Source of the DNA: Litorimonas sp039975855
Lineage (GTDB): Bacteria > Pseudomonadota > Alphaproteobacteria > Caulobacterales > Maricaulaceae
Length of the DNA stretch: 64,000 bases
NCBI GenBank assembly: GCA_039975855.1
Contig: JBDWGH010000001.1
Span: forward strand, 1-64,000
Reading direction: 5' to 3'
Positions 31,247-40,515 of this stretch are shown one piece after another. The notes under the pieces are model-generated. The model did no database searches. It was not told where the DNA came from and saw only the letters and a list, made by a program, of their open reading frames with translations. The position numbers were made by a program, and so were the translations under genes. Position 1 is the first letter of the stretch. The number at the start of each line of letters is the position of its first letter.

Positions 31247-32337
31247 AGCAGATCGATTTAAGTCATCTCGACGATTTGGCCTTAGGTTCCGTCTTTCTAG
31301 CGACAGGCGGCGGAGGTGACCCGCATGTACCTCAACTTATCACAGAACAAGCAATCAAGTCTTACGGGCCAGTATCTTTAATAGCGCCAGAGGCATTAGA
31401 TGATAACGCATTCATTGTTCCCATTGGAAATGTTGGCGCGCCAACAGTTAGCTTGGAACTTCTTCCATCTGTCGACGAGGCTGCCAAAACAATTGAAGCC
31501 TTTGAAGCGCATATTGGGCGTAAGGTCGACGCACTCGCCTCTTTTGAAATTGGTGGGGGTAACTCTCTTATCCCTCTGGTAGCCGCAGCAGTCAAAGGCA
31601 TTCCAGTCGTTGATGGTGATGGTATGGGCCGCGCGTTGCCAGAGGCCCAAATGATGTCTTATGCAATCGCGGGCGTGCGGCCAACACCTGCTTTAGCAAT
31701 GGATTACGCAGGTAATGTGGCAACATTTCAGACGGATACGACGGAAGTGTATGAGCGCCATATTCGCAGTTTTGCAATGGCCGCAGGAGGTATGATCACA
31801 ACAGCTGAGCACGCCATGAATGGTTCCGAGTTGAAGCGCTCTGTGATCCCTGGGACGCTAAGTTTTTCGGTCGAACTTGGGCGCATTTTACGAGAAAATA
31901 GAGGGCAAGCCGAAGGTTTGTTGGAACCCCTTCAAAACGCCTTCTCCGCGTCAATTTACGGGCAATGCAAACTAGTTTTTCAAGGTAAAGTTATCGACAA
32001 GGGGACACGTATTGTCGGAGGGTATGACGTTGGCGAGGCTATCATAGAGCGCTTCGATGGTTCAGGGGAGCCTCTCAAAATTAGAATTAAAAATGAATAT
32101 CTTCTCGCGACTATCGAGGAGAAGGTCATTGCCAGTGTCCCGGATTTGATCGTGATTGTAGATTACGAAACTGGAACGCCGATTAATGCTGAGCGCCTAC
32201 GTTATGGTCACCGAGTCGCCGTTTTCGCTGTAGGGTGTCCTGATTTTTACCGGACTCCAGCCGCGTTGAAAGTTGTTGAACCGCGCTGCTTTGGTTTTGA
32301 TATCGATTATGTTGCGCTGGAGGATATTCATCCATGA
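31243..32337 (+). CDS. DUF917 / S-methyl thiohydantoin desulfurase-like protein
   Basis: 364 residues with the DUF917 hallmarks: TGGGGDPH near the N-terminus (about residues 21-28), EIGGGNS, VVDGDGMGRALPEAQM, and a late TGTPINAERLRYGHRV. The Pfam family has been renamed after S-methyl thiohydantoin desulfurase, a metal-dependent hydrolase; that is from memory of the family, and most members are unassigned. It overlaps the HyuA-type gene by ATGA and very likely acts with it. Confidence 0.85.
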   Translation: MKQIDLSHLDDLALGSVFLATGGGGDPHVPQLITEQAIKSYGPVSLIAPEALDDNAFIVPIGNVGAPTVSLELLPSVDEAAKTIEAFEAHIGRKVDALASFEIGGGNSLIPLVAAAVKGIPVVDGDGMGRALPEAQMMSYAIAGVRPTPALAMDYAGNVATFQTDTTEVYERHIRSFAMAAGGMITTAEHAMNGSELKRSVIPGTLSFSVELGRILRENRGQAEGLLEPLQNAFSASIYGQCKLVFQGKVIDKGTRIVGGYDVGEAIIERFDGSGEPLKIRIKNEYLLATIEEKVIASVPDLIVIVDYETGTPINAERLRYGHRVAVFAVGCPDFYRTPAALKVVEPRCFGFDIDYVALEDIHP

Positions 32338-32496
32338 TTCAGCAACCGCATAAGATGAAAAAAACAGCATCTTTGGCTCAAAGCAAACAATATTCCATCT
32401 TTAGAGGTCACTGCAGAATAGCCGAGCTTTATCTTGTATTCGCGGCAGCATAACCATTACAAAGACTTAACTAAACCATATTTTGAGGGAAATATT

Positions 32497-35400
32497 ATGG
32501 GACTGACATCACCGAAATTTAGAGGACGCCTAACAGCTTCCGCAAGCTTACTAGCAATGTCGTTTGCTGGACTTTCGACAACAGCGACAGCGCAGGATGC
32601 AGCCGCAGATGACGTCATCGTCATTACAGGTTCGCGGATTCCTCAAGATCCGAACTTACTCTCTTCCATTCCTGTTCAATCTCTTGACAGTGAAGCTATC
32701 AAACTCTCTGGCGAAATTAGCTTGGCAGAAATTGTCAATGATATTCCGGCGCTTGTCTCTTCTACATCCGTTGAAAATTCCGTTTCCGGCGGAAGTTCTC
32801 TGAACCTTCGCGGTTTGGGTGCAGCGCGTACGTTGACGCTTGTAAATGGACGCCGCCATGTCGCAGGTTTCCGAGGAACATCTTCCGTTGATGTGGGTTC
32901 CATACCTCGTGCCCTTGTTGAGCGAGCGGAAGTCACAACTGGTGGCGCGTCTGCCATCTATGGTGCAGACGCTGTTACAGGTGTTGTCAACTTTATCCTA
33001 AAAGATGACTTCGAAGGGTTCGAAGCTGACGTTAGAGGTGGTATCTCCACACATGGCGATGCCGAAAACTTCGTAATTGATGCAACTTACGGCAAGAATT
33101 TCGACAATGATCGAGGTAACTTTGTTATTAGCGCAAGTTATGTCGAAGATACGTCATTGACGAATGCCGATCGATCTTTTTCACGCAACAACAATATTGC
33201 TGTCGACCTGGCCAACCCCGCACTTCGATTGCAAGCGGGCGACCTTGGGTCCGATACGCCTAACTTTAACGACTTGACGATCGGGTCAACTCTTCTGGGC
33301 ATAGACACGACAGGCCTGACGCTTACTGCGACGGAACAAGCTTTAATCGCTCGTGCATCAGGTGCACCTGCGCGGATCATTGCACGAGACCCGCGCGTCT
33401 GGTTGTCATCTCAAACAGGTTCTATTGCACCCGGATTTGGCGGGCGCGGCACGACCTATGTTGATTTGAACAATAACGGCATCGCCGATTGTCAGGAATC
33501 TCGTGGTGGACAAATCGGTTTTCTCGCGGGTTGTTGGATCACAAACTCAGACGGCTCGGTCAGTGTCTTCGAAGAGTCTCTTATCGGCGACTCCAGCTTC
33601 CGTGGCGTAGGGAATCCTGATGGCAGCGGTAGCGGTGGTTTGTTTAACTTTAATAGAGACACGCTCTATCCGGAAACAGACTCGTTCTCTATCAATGTGA
33701 ATTCCAATTATGAATTGGCGCCAGGCCTTACAGCCTTTGTTGAGGCCAAATATGTTACCGCCGAATCTCGCACGTTTGGGGAGCAAGATTCATTCTATGA
33801 CACCTTATTCATCGCAGCAGACAACCCCTTTATCCCTGATGAGCTTCAACCTGTTGTCGCGCAAACAGGTGGATTGCTGCTCACGCAAGACCCGATTGAT
33901 TTATTGGACAACAACCCAACAATTACCGAACGCGAGACGTTCCGCATTGTCGGTGGACTGAAGTGGGAAACCGATAGCGGGCATAAATTTGAGGTTTCCG
34001 CCAACCATGGTGAGTTTAAGAATACACAAGACTCTTCAACTGTATTCCTCGATCGCCAGTTTGCTGCGACCGATGCTGTTAGAGCGCCTGACGGAAGTAT
34101 TGTCTGCCGATCTGACTTAGATCCGAACGCATTCTATGAAATCGACTATTTTACGGCTGGGAACGGCTTTGCTGATGGCGGTTTTGCATCAAACCGGTAC
34201 TATTCCTTCACTCCTGGTGATGGCCAGTGTCAGCCATTGAACCCCTTCGGCGATAATTCGGTCAGTGAGGCTGCACAAGACTTCTTGAGTGCGGATTTAA
34301 CGGATGAAATCAAACTAACTCAAACTGTTATTTCGGGCACAGCCGCAGGTAATATTGACGTACTTTCTAGCCTTCTTGACGGACCAATTGGTTACGCTAT
34401 CGGTGCTGAATATCGAAATGAGACGAGTGAAGATACGAAAGATCCGCTCCGCTTGGGTGTGCTGCCACAAGGCACGTCTTTTACGCCCGGCGTATTGTCT
34501 AACACGATCGATCCATTCCTAAACTCATTTATCAGCATCGATAATGATCAACAGTTCAATACAAGCGGTAGTTATGATGTTCGGGAAGTTTACGGTGAGG
34601 TTCGCATTCCAATCTTTAGGGATGCACCTCTCGCCAAAGAACTTACAGTTGATGCTGCTGTTAGATACGCGGACTACAGCACAGTAGGAGGTCAAACGAC
34701 TTGGAAGGTTGGTTCAACTTGGGCGCCCATCAATGACCTTAGTTTGCGAGGTACTATCTCGAGAGCCGTTCGTGCGCCGAATGTCGCTGAGCTCTTTGAT
34801 CCTGAACTTCCAATCCAAATTGGCTCTGATCAAGATCCATGTAACTTAGAAAATGTAACGCTTGGAACCGCTAATCGCGAAGCAAACTGTGTGGCCGGAC
34901 TTCTGGCCGCGGGTGTTCCAGTTGCAGATGTTCAGGATGCAGCAGGTAACTATATCTGGGAAAATCCTCTGACTGGTCGCTTTACAGGGACGTCTGGTGG
35001 TAACCCAAATCTTGATGTAGAAACTGCTGACACATTCACCATTGGCGCAGTCATTCGTCCTTCCTTCTTACAGGGTTTCTCACTGACTGTGGATTATTGG
35101 GATATCGAAATTGAAAATGCCATTTCCGCAGTTGCTGCAGGAGACATTTTAGAGGGGTGTCATGACTCTGCCGATTTCCCGAATGTACCATTCTGTGGAG
35201 CATTTGAACGTCGATCGGATGGAGGTTTGTCTGATCTAAGCAGTGGCCAAATCAACTTCGCCCGCCTTGAAGCAAGTGGTGTTGATTTCGCGGCGAATTA
35301 CACATTTGATTTAGGCGAAAATTCGTTTGGTGCAAATCTTGTTGGATCATACCAAGAGAAACTGGATCGGTTCTTTAATCCGCTTGATCTGACTGAAGTT

Positions 35401-35739
35401 GATCCAGAATTGCAAGAGGTTCAACGTCCAGAGCTTTCAGGCAACCTTCTTCTATCTTGGGATCGAGGGCCAATTGGCGTTGGTTTCCAAACTAGCTATC
35501 AGAGCAAGCAATCGGTTGACGAAATTGAAGATGTATTAGCTGGACAGTTTGGTGATGCAGGCTTCTTTGATGAGACCTTCATTTTTGACGTAAACGCATC
35601 CTATGAGATGAATGATCAATTCACCGTTTATGGAGGCGTGAACAATATCGCCGATAAAGATCCATTCTCAACACAAACAGCTTGGCCGGTTGGACCGCGT
35701 GGACGCTTTGTCTTCCTAGGTGTGAATTACAAAATGTAA
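32497..35739 (+). CDS. TonB-dependent outer-membrane receptor
   Basis: 1080 residues. The signal peptide ends near ATAQ, then a short TonB-box-like stretch DDVIVITGSRI, the plug domain (LNLRGLGAARTLTLVNGRRH, GGASAIYGADAVTGVVNFIL), and a large beta-barrel to a C-terminal aromatic-rich strand ending FVFLGVNYKM. This VITGSRI class is abundant in Caulobacterales and sphingomonads and imports large or scarce substrates across the outer membrane. ATG 32497 follows GAGGGA by six bases. The 159-base gap after the DUF917 gene leaves open whether it shares the operon. Confidence 0.95.
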   Translation: MGLTSPKFRGRLTASASLLAMSFAGLSTTATAQDAAADDVIVITGSRIPQDPNLLSSIPVQSLDSEAIKLSGEISLAEIVNDIPALVSSTSVENSVSGGSSLNLRGLGAARTLTLVNGRRHVAGFRGTSSVDVGSIPRALVERAEVTTGGASAIYGADAVTGVVNFILKDDFEGFEADVRGGISTHGDAENFVIDATYGKNFDNDRGNFVISASYVEDTSLTNADRSFSRNNNIAVDLANPALRLQAGDLGSDTPNFNDLTIGSTLLGIDTTGLTLTATEQALIARASGAPARIIARDPRVWLSSQTGSIAPGFGGRGTTYVDLNNNGIADCQESRGGQIGFLAGCWITNSDGSVSVFEESLIGDSSFRGVGNPDGSGSGGLFNFNRDTLYPETDSFSINVNSNYELAPGLTAFVEAKYVTAESRTFGEQDSFYDTLFIAADNPFIPDELQPVVAQTGGLLLTQDPIDLLDNNPTITERETFRIVGGLKWETDSGHKFEVSANHGEFKNTQDSSTVFLDRQFAATDAVRAPDGSIVCRSDLDPNAFYEIDYFTAGNGFADGGFASNRYYSFTPGDGQCQPLNPFGDNSVSEAAQDFLSADLTDEIKLTQTVISGTAAGNIDVLSSLLDGPIGYAIGAEYRNETSEDTKDPLRLGVLPQGTSFTPGVLSNTIDPFLNSFISIDNDQQFNTSGSYDVREVYGEVRIPIFRDAPLAKELTVDAAVRYADYSTVGGQTTWKVGSTWAPINDLSLRGTISRAVRAPNVAELFDPELPIQIGSDQDPCNLENVTLGTANREANCVAGLLAAGVPVADVQDAAGNYIWENPLTGRFTGTSGGNPNLDVETADTFTIGAVIRPSFLQGFSLTVDYWDIEIENAISAVAAGDILEGCHDSADFPNVPFCGAFERRSDGGLSDLSSGQINFARLEASGVDFAANYTFDLGENSFGANLVGSYQEKLDRFFNPLDLTEVDPELQEVQRPELSGNLLLSWDRGPIGVGFQTSYQSKQSVDEIEDVLAGQFGDAGFFDETFIFDVNASYEMNDQFTVYGGVNNIADKDPFSTQTAWPVGPRGRFVFLGVNYKM

Positions 35740-35768
35740 AAGCCGCCGAGGGATCTGCTACAATACGG

Positions 35769-35794
35769 ACGGAGGCTTCGGCCTCCGTTTTTTT
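35769..35794 (+). terminator. Rho-independent terminator after the TonB receptor
   Basis: ACGGAGGC, loop TTCG, GCCTCCGT followed by TTTTTT: eight perfect pairs, a stable tetraloop and a T tract. Confidence 0.92.
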
Positions 35795-35834
35795 ATGCCT
35801 TTATGATGTTCGATAGAGCGATTAAGCCAACTCT

Positions 35835-37622
35835 ATGAACGATGTACAGACTTACCAAAAGCTAATGTCTAAAGGCAAAGCGTTCCTAAAGAACGATGAT
35901 TATTCTGCCGCAAAACTGTCTTTGGAGGCGGCTTTAGGTTTGGTGCCAGATAGCTACGAAGGCTGGTTAGATCTGTCGACTAGTTTGTACCACCTCAAAT
36001 CTTTTTCTGACGCAATTAAGGCTTGCGAACGCGCGGAAAAGTTCGATCCACTTAAGAAAGAGTTCCAACAGATTCAACAGGCTATGCATTCGCGCCAATT
36101 CGCGACGGCCCAATCCATAGCTAGGGATATGCTCAAGAAACACCCAGGGCACCCACGAGCAGTGTTTACATTGTCTCATCTTTTACAAATGCGTAACGCT
36201 TTTGAAGATCAAGTTGCGATCTTAAAGTTAGGGTTAGAACATTCACCAGCAAATGTTCACTTGAGGAAAACCCTGATCGCCGCCTATCAAGACATGGGCG
36301 ATGTAGAAGAAGCTATAAAATCCGCTACCGATCTATTTGATTTGGAGAGTGGTTTTTCGAATGCTTGGTCACGCATCGGATTGTTTATTCGCTATGGTTT
36401 CAATGAAAGCGCTCTGAATGCCTGTCAGGCTGCGAGGCCGTTATGTGGAGATAATAAGGCTCTAATCAGCGAATTAGACTTACTCCAGGGTCACGCACTA
36501 AAAACCTTGGGTCGAAGGGAAGAGGCTATCGCTTCCTACCGCGCATGTATTGTCAATAAGCCGAAAAGCGGTGCTCCATGGTGGGCTTTAGCTGATCTCA
36601 AAACCTATGAGTTCTCTTCTTCAGAGATACAAAGTTTGGAATCGCTAATTCAATCCAAATCTCTAAGCCCTGAACATCAGTGCCAAGCCTTATTTGCCTT
36701 AGCAAAAGCCCATGAAATGAAATCCGGATTAACGGAGGCCATGCCTCATTACGAACGAGCGAATGCTGCCTATCCATATTTTCGATTTGACGCCGTGAGG
36801 TTTAGAAATGGAGCCAAACTCCTAGTGAATTCATTCAATAAATCCGCGGTCTTCAAACAAGCAAAGCCAATCCCGAATGGACCTAGGCCAATTTTCATTG
36901 TCGGATTGCCAAGATCCGGTTCAACCCTTTTAGAGCAAATTCTCGCAAGTCACTCTCGGATCGAAGGCACAATGGAATTGCCTGTTTTACCGAACATCAA
37001 ACGCAAAATGCATTTGACCGCGCTCAATAAATTTTCGAAGTCGTTTTTACAAAATCTCGACCTTTTCTCAGAAAAGGATCTAAGTCATTTCGGACAGGAT
37101 TACTTAAATGAGAGTGCTGTTTTCAGATCAGAGAATGCGCCGTTCTTTATAGACAAACTCCCCCATAATTTTGAACATATTGGGCTCATACATAAGATTC
37201 TTCCTAACGCCGTAATATTGGATATCAGGCGCCATCCGATGGATTGTGGATTGAGCTTGTTTAAGCAATTTTTCGCACGTGGGGTGGAGTTTAGTTACAA
37301 ATTGCAAGACATTGGAGCTTATTATTCTAGCTATCAAAACATCATGTCCCATTGGGATGAAGTTTTACCGAACCGTGTTTTGCACATTCAGTATGAAGAA
37401 CTTGTTCAAAACTTGGAACCGCAATTACGTATTATCTTAAAACATATAGGTGTGGACTTTGAGACAGCCTGTCTTGAATTCTACAAGTCCAAGCGAGCCG
37501 TTCGTACAGCCAGTAGTGAACAAGTTAGAATGCCAATTTTCACTTCCGCTATTGGAGTTTGGAAGGAGGTTGAAGAAAATCTATCGCCATTGAAAACGGC
37601 ATTAAATCATGGTGTGAACTGA
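35835..37622 (+). CDS. TPR-repeat sulfotransferase family protein
   Basis: 595 residues. The first about 340 residues are tetratricopeptide repeats (for example YEGWLDLSTSLYHLKSFSDA, RREEAIASYRACIVNKPKSG). The C-terminal domain has the PAPS-binding loop FIVGLPRSGSTLLEQIL (about residue 355), a later HPMDCGLSLF segment, and the usual end VWKEVEENLSPLKTAL. The family would transfer sulfate from PAPS to an unknown acceptor. TPR-sulfotransferases commonly sit beside TonB receptors in these bacteria. There is no signal peptide, so it is probably cytoplasmic. Confidence 0.9.
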   Translation: MNDVQTYQKLMSKGKAFLKNDDYSAAKLSLEAALGLVPDSYEGWLDLSTSLYHLKSFSDAIKACERAEKFDPLKKEFQQIQQAMHSRQFATAQSIARDMLKKHPGHPRAVFTLSHLLQMRNAFEDQVAILKLGLEHSPANVHLRKTLIAAYQDMGDVEEAIKSATDLFDLESGFSNAWSRIGLFIRYGFNESALNACQAARPLCGDNKALISELDLLQGHALKTLGRREEAIASYRACIVNKPKSGAPWWALADLKTYEFSSSEIQSLESLIQSKSLSPEHQCQALFALAKAHEMKSGLTEAMPHYERANAAYPYFRFDAVRFRNGAKLLVNSFNKSAVFKQAKPIPNGPRPIFIVGLPRSGSTLLEQILASHSRIEGTMELPVLPNIKRKMHLTALNKFSKSFLQNLDLFSEKDLSHFGQDYLNESAVFRSENAPFFIDKLPHNFEHIGLIHKILPNAVILDIRRHPMDCGLSLFKQFFARGVEFSYKLQDIGAYYSSYQNIMSHWDEVLPNRVLHIQYEELVQNLEPQLRIILKHIGVDFETACLEFYKSKRAVRTASSEQVRMPIFTSAIGVWKEVEENLSPLKTALNHGVN

Positions 37623-37772
37623 TGTCAGATCTGAGGGTGGTTGTAGTCAAAGCGTGAATTTTGTTTGCCTTTTACAGATACACAGTTGCAAATAGAATTT
37701 GTATGATAAGCGGCTAGTAAGGTTTTTAAATTGCTGTAATTGGTAATTTGTCGAGCGGAAACTAGCTTAATG

Positions 37773-37793
37773 CCCCCGCACCATTTTTCTTTC
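37773..37793 (+). repeat. Imperfect copy of the tRNA-Leu 3' end (possible old attachment site)
   Basis: These 21 bases match 27327-27347, the acceptor end, CCA and flank of tRNA-Leu, at 18 positions, including nine in a row (CCCGCACCA). The copy lies between the sulfotransferase and the AGE gene, where gene content changes. Together with the integrase remnant beside the tRNA it would bracket a 10.4-kb island. The mismatches mean it could be chance or a degraded site. Confidence 0.45.
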
Positions 37794-37798
37794 TGAAG

Positions 37799-38980
37799 TT
37801 AAACCGACAGGACATCCCAACAGGCCCCCATTGTATGGTAGCCTGTTTTTCCGTGTGGTGATTTTTTGTTGTCTATGGCTGACCCGTCACGATTGCGAAC
37901 GCGAAACCATTCGCCATACGTATGGTCAATCATATGATCCCAACTCCATCGCCAAATTCGCCGATAGTCCATTAAGTATTTTTCTTGACCCGTTGCCTTG
38001 TACAGCCTCCAGGCAGCTGCAAAACCTTCTGCTTGAACCCAGAAGTATTTTTCAGTCGCGCAATAGCTGGCATCGGGCGCGACGCCATAGACGATGCCGC
38101 CGAATTCATTATCCCAACCTGATCTTATAGCATTTTCATATAGGTTTTGCGCTTTAATGACCCATTTTTCATTTGGCCTTTCACCGTTCAATATCATGAG
38201 TAGCTTACTCCACTCTAATTGATGACCGGGCTGAAAGCCCCACGGTTTGTATCGGTCATTGGGCTTATCGATATTATACTCCATATCAACGTTCCAATTG
38301 GCGTCATAATGCTCCCAGATTTGTCCCTCTGACTGAGCGGCTAGGTCGACTGTAAATTTCTGCGCTAGCTGTTCAGCGCGATCTATAAAGCGAATATCTT
38401 CTGTTGCCTGCCAAGCAGCCAGTAAAGCTTCGCACATATGCATATTCGCGTTCTGTCCGCGGTAAGGGGACAGATTATCTAGAGTTTGATTGCGCTCATC
38501 AAAATATGCACCGCCTGAGGCGTCCCAAAAATGGGTTTCCATAAAGTCGAAGGTCTCGTTTAACGTTTGGTGCGCTGAAGGGACTCCGACGCGAAGACAC
38601 GCTGCGGCCGCCAAAATAACGAAAGCATGGCCATAGGCCATGACGCGAGTATCCGTGACAATGTCTTTTTCGATCAGCCAAGCATAATGACCATTGGGTT
38701 GTTTGTGGGCCGTGTTGAGAAAATTTAACCCCCATTTCGCCCATTCCAGATGCTTTGGATTGCCGTATAGGCGGTAGGCGGTCGCGTAGTTAAACACATA
38801 TCTAGCGGATCCAACTAACTGACGACTGTCGGGGTCGAAGCACTCTCCATTGTCGAGGAAGCAGCCGTAGAAACCGCCGTCTTGGCAGAACACTCGTGGA
38901 TCATAAAATGCAAGTGAGGACGCGATATGCTTCTCTAAGAAGTCCGGCCGTTCAAAAATAGAGTCGTCCAGCATGTTCAT
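37799..38980 (-). CDS. AGE-family sugar isomerase/epimerase
   Basis: 393 residues of the N-acylglucosamine 2-epimerase superfamily (alpha/alpha barrel). Visible signatures are DGGFYGCFLDNGECFDPDSR, VGSARYVFNYATAYRLYG, AYGHAFVILAAAA, GFQPGHQLEWSKLL and the final GYHTMGACWDVL. The two histidines in the GHQLEW and YHTM motifs correspond to the catalytic pair known in mannose isomerase/YihS-type members. ATG 38980 follows GGGGGAGA. It is downstream of the Nramp-like gene (20 bases) and divergent from uxuBA. An aldose-ketose isomerisation of a uronate is a reasonable guess; mannose or cellobiose as substrate is possible. Confidence 0.88.
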   Translation of the reverse strand: MNMLDDSIFERPDFLEKHIASSLAFYDPRVFCQDGGFYGCFLDNGECFDPDSRQLVGSARYVFNYATAYRLYGNPKHLEWAKWGLNFLNTAHKQPNGHYAWLIEKDIVTDTRVMAYGHAFVILAAAACLRVGVPSAHQTLNETFDFMETHFWDASGGAYFDERNQTLDNLSPYRGQNANMHMCEALLAAWQATEDIRFIDRAEQLAQKFTVDLAAQSEGQIWEHYDANWNVDMEYNIDKPNDRYKPWGFQPGHQLEWSKLLMILNGERPNEKWVIKAQNLYENAIRSGWDNEFGGIVYGVAPDASYCATEKYFWVQAEGFAAAWRLYKATGQEKYLMDYRRIWRWSWDHMIDHTYGEWFRVRNRDGSAIDNKKSPHGKTGYHTMGACWDVLSV

Positions 38981-39000
38981 GGGTGGTCTCCCCCTGATTG

Positions 39001-40308
39001 TCAGGCTTTGGCTTGCATGAGTTCGGCGAAACGGGCTTCTACGCCTGTGAAACCCATATACGCAATCACGAGAGAGAAGAGTAATATTAGGACGAGGATA
39101 AGATTTGAGATCAATCCATTTTTATATGCGCCCATCAATTTTGTCTGATTAGTGAGGTAGAAAATGCAGAGAACTGTTGCCGGAAGAATGATAGCACCAA
39201 AAGCCTGGGAAACGAGCATAACCAATACGGGTCTGGCACCTAGTAATGGCACAACTAACCCAAGCAGTGAAATAAAGAACACCATGATGCGATAACGCGA
39301 AAGCGTCATATCCCGGCTTGTGCCTCTATAATCGCAGATCAACCAAGGTAGCATCAAAACATTTGGGAATTGGGAAGATACGCCAGCAGAGATAATTCCA
39401 ATCGCAAAAATAGATGTCGCCAATGGCCCCGCCAGCGGTTCAAGAAGGCTAATCATCTGGGAAGCTTCTGTGAGCTTTATGCCTGCGACATGTAACGTTC
39501 CGGCGGCGGCGGCCATGATAGCGGCGCTTATCACGAACATTAAGCTGACGGAGACAAGCGCGTCATTGCGCTGGGTTTTCTCATCGTCCAGTGTCCAACC
39601 AGCTTCTTTTACGAGCGTTGTGCGGATGATGAATAGTCCCGAGAAAACGGTCGTGCCAACCATTGAAGCGATCACGAGTAAAGATCCTTTTTTAGCTGTG
39701 GGGTCCACCTCAGGTATTGCTGGAATGAGGCCTTTGAGAATATCCAGGGGAGGCGGCATCATGATAAAGAAATTTATCAAAAAACAGGCCGACATGATCG
39801 CGACGATAACGGCGAGGCTGCGCTCAAAAAACTGCGTCTTTCCATTCCAAAAGATAAAAAAGACCAACGCAGAGAAAGTGGCGGCGAACCATATTGGCGC
39901 GATGCCGCCATCAATCATTGTCTTGGACCATTCAAAACAAATATCAGCGACGATCCCCATAACACCCATGACGCTGCCAGCGACGCCCAACGTCAAAGCG
40001 ACGATGAAATAAACACCAACCAAAGGATGAATGTGTTTTTTGAAGGCCTGAAGGGCCGTCTCTCCGGTCACTAATGTATAGCGGCCGTAAAGGTTGATCA
40101 TGAAATAAGTACAGAGGCAGGACGCAACGAGTGCCCAAAGAAGCGTCATCCCGTAATCTGCGCCGGCTTTGGCCATGGCCGTCACGCTTCCGGTGCCAAG
40201 ATTGAACCCCAGAAGGAAAATTCCAGGAAGGAAAAGAGCCAAGGTACGGGCAAATTTTTGACGGGATCCTAATGCGTGAATTTCGTCTTCATTACTGACC
40301 TTGTTCAT
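39001..40308 (-). CDS. Nramp-fold transporter lacking the metal-ligand residues
   Basis: 435 residues, about eleven membrane helices. Helix 1 (PGIFLLGFNLGTGSVTAMAK, then AGADYGMTLLW) lines up without gaps with the Nramp consensus GPG...DPGN...G..LLW, but DPGN is GTGS (residues 38-41). Helix 6 VGTTVFSGLF aligns with the Nramp IGATVMPHNLY, with MPH replaced by FSG (222-224). So Asp, Asn and Met, the ligands for Mn/Fe, are all absent. Position in a uronate locus suggests an organic substrate. ATG 40308 follows GGGGAAA; a GTG at 40332 is less likely. Confidence 0.85.
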   Translation of the reverse strand: MNKVSNEDEIHALGSRQKFARTLALFLPGIFLLGFNLGTGSVTAMAKAGADYGMTLLWALVASCLCTYFMINLYGRYTLVTGETALQAFKKHIHPLVGVYFIVALTLGVAGSVMGVMGIVADICFEWSKTMIDGGIAPIWFAATFSALVFFIFWNGKTQFFERSLAVIVAIMSACFLINFFIMMPPPLDILKGLIPAIPEVDPTAKKGSLLVIASMVGTTVFSGLFIIRTTLVKEAGWTLDDEKTQRNDALVSVSLMFVISAAIMAAAAGTLHVAGIKLTEASQMISLLEPLAGPLATSIFAIGIISAGVSSQFPNVLMLPWLICDYRGTSRDMTLSRYRIMVFFISLLGLVVPLLGARPVLVMLVSQAFGAIILPATVLCIFYLTNQTKLMGAYKNGLISNLILVLILLFSLVIAYMGFTGVEARFAELMQAKA

Positions 40309-40515
40309 AATGTTTCCCCAATTTATTCGCACAATTGAATGAGGTTTTCTCCAGAACTCGACCCATTGTGACTTTGTTCGACGCTAGAGCGTGCACAAGT
40401 ATATGTCTATGCCAATTGTGCATGCCATTTTTATGGACCAGTTAGAGCGTGACATTAGCTAGGTCGTAATTTACCCTGAACAGGTCTTCTATAATCCGGA
40501 TGTGCCAATACGAAT
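40309..40515. promoter_or_regulatory. Divergent promoter region of the uronate locus
   Basis: 207 bases between the Nramp-like gene and uxuB. GCACAATTG (40329-40337) and its exact reverse complement CAATTGTGC (40413-40421) lie about 84 bases apart. TAGAGCGTG occurs twice in the same direction (40385-40393 and 40443-40451). These are candidate operator half-sites for a regulator encoded elsewhere, since no GntR or LacI gene is nearby. Confidence 0.4.

Noticed and set aside
39001..40332. Calling the Nramp-like gene an Mn/Fe transporter (mntH)
   Set aside because: The helix 1 and helix 6 metal-ligand motifs are absent and the neighbours are sugar-acid genes.
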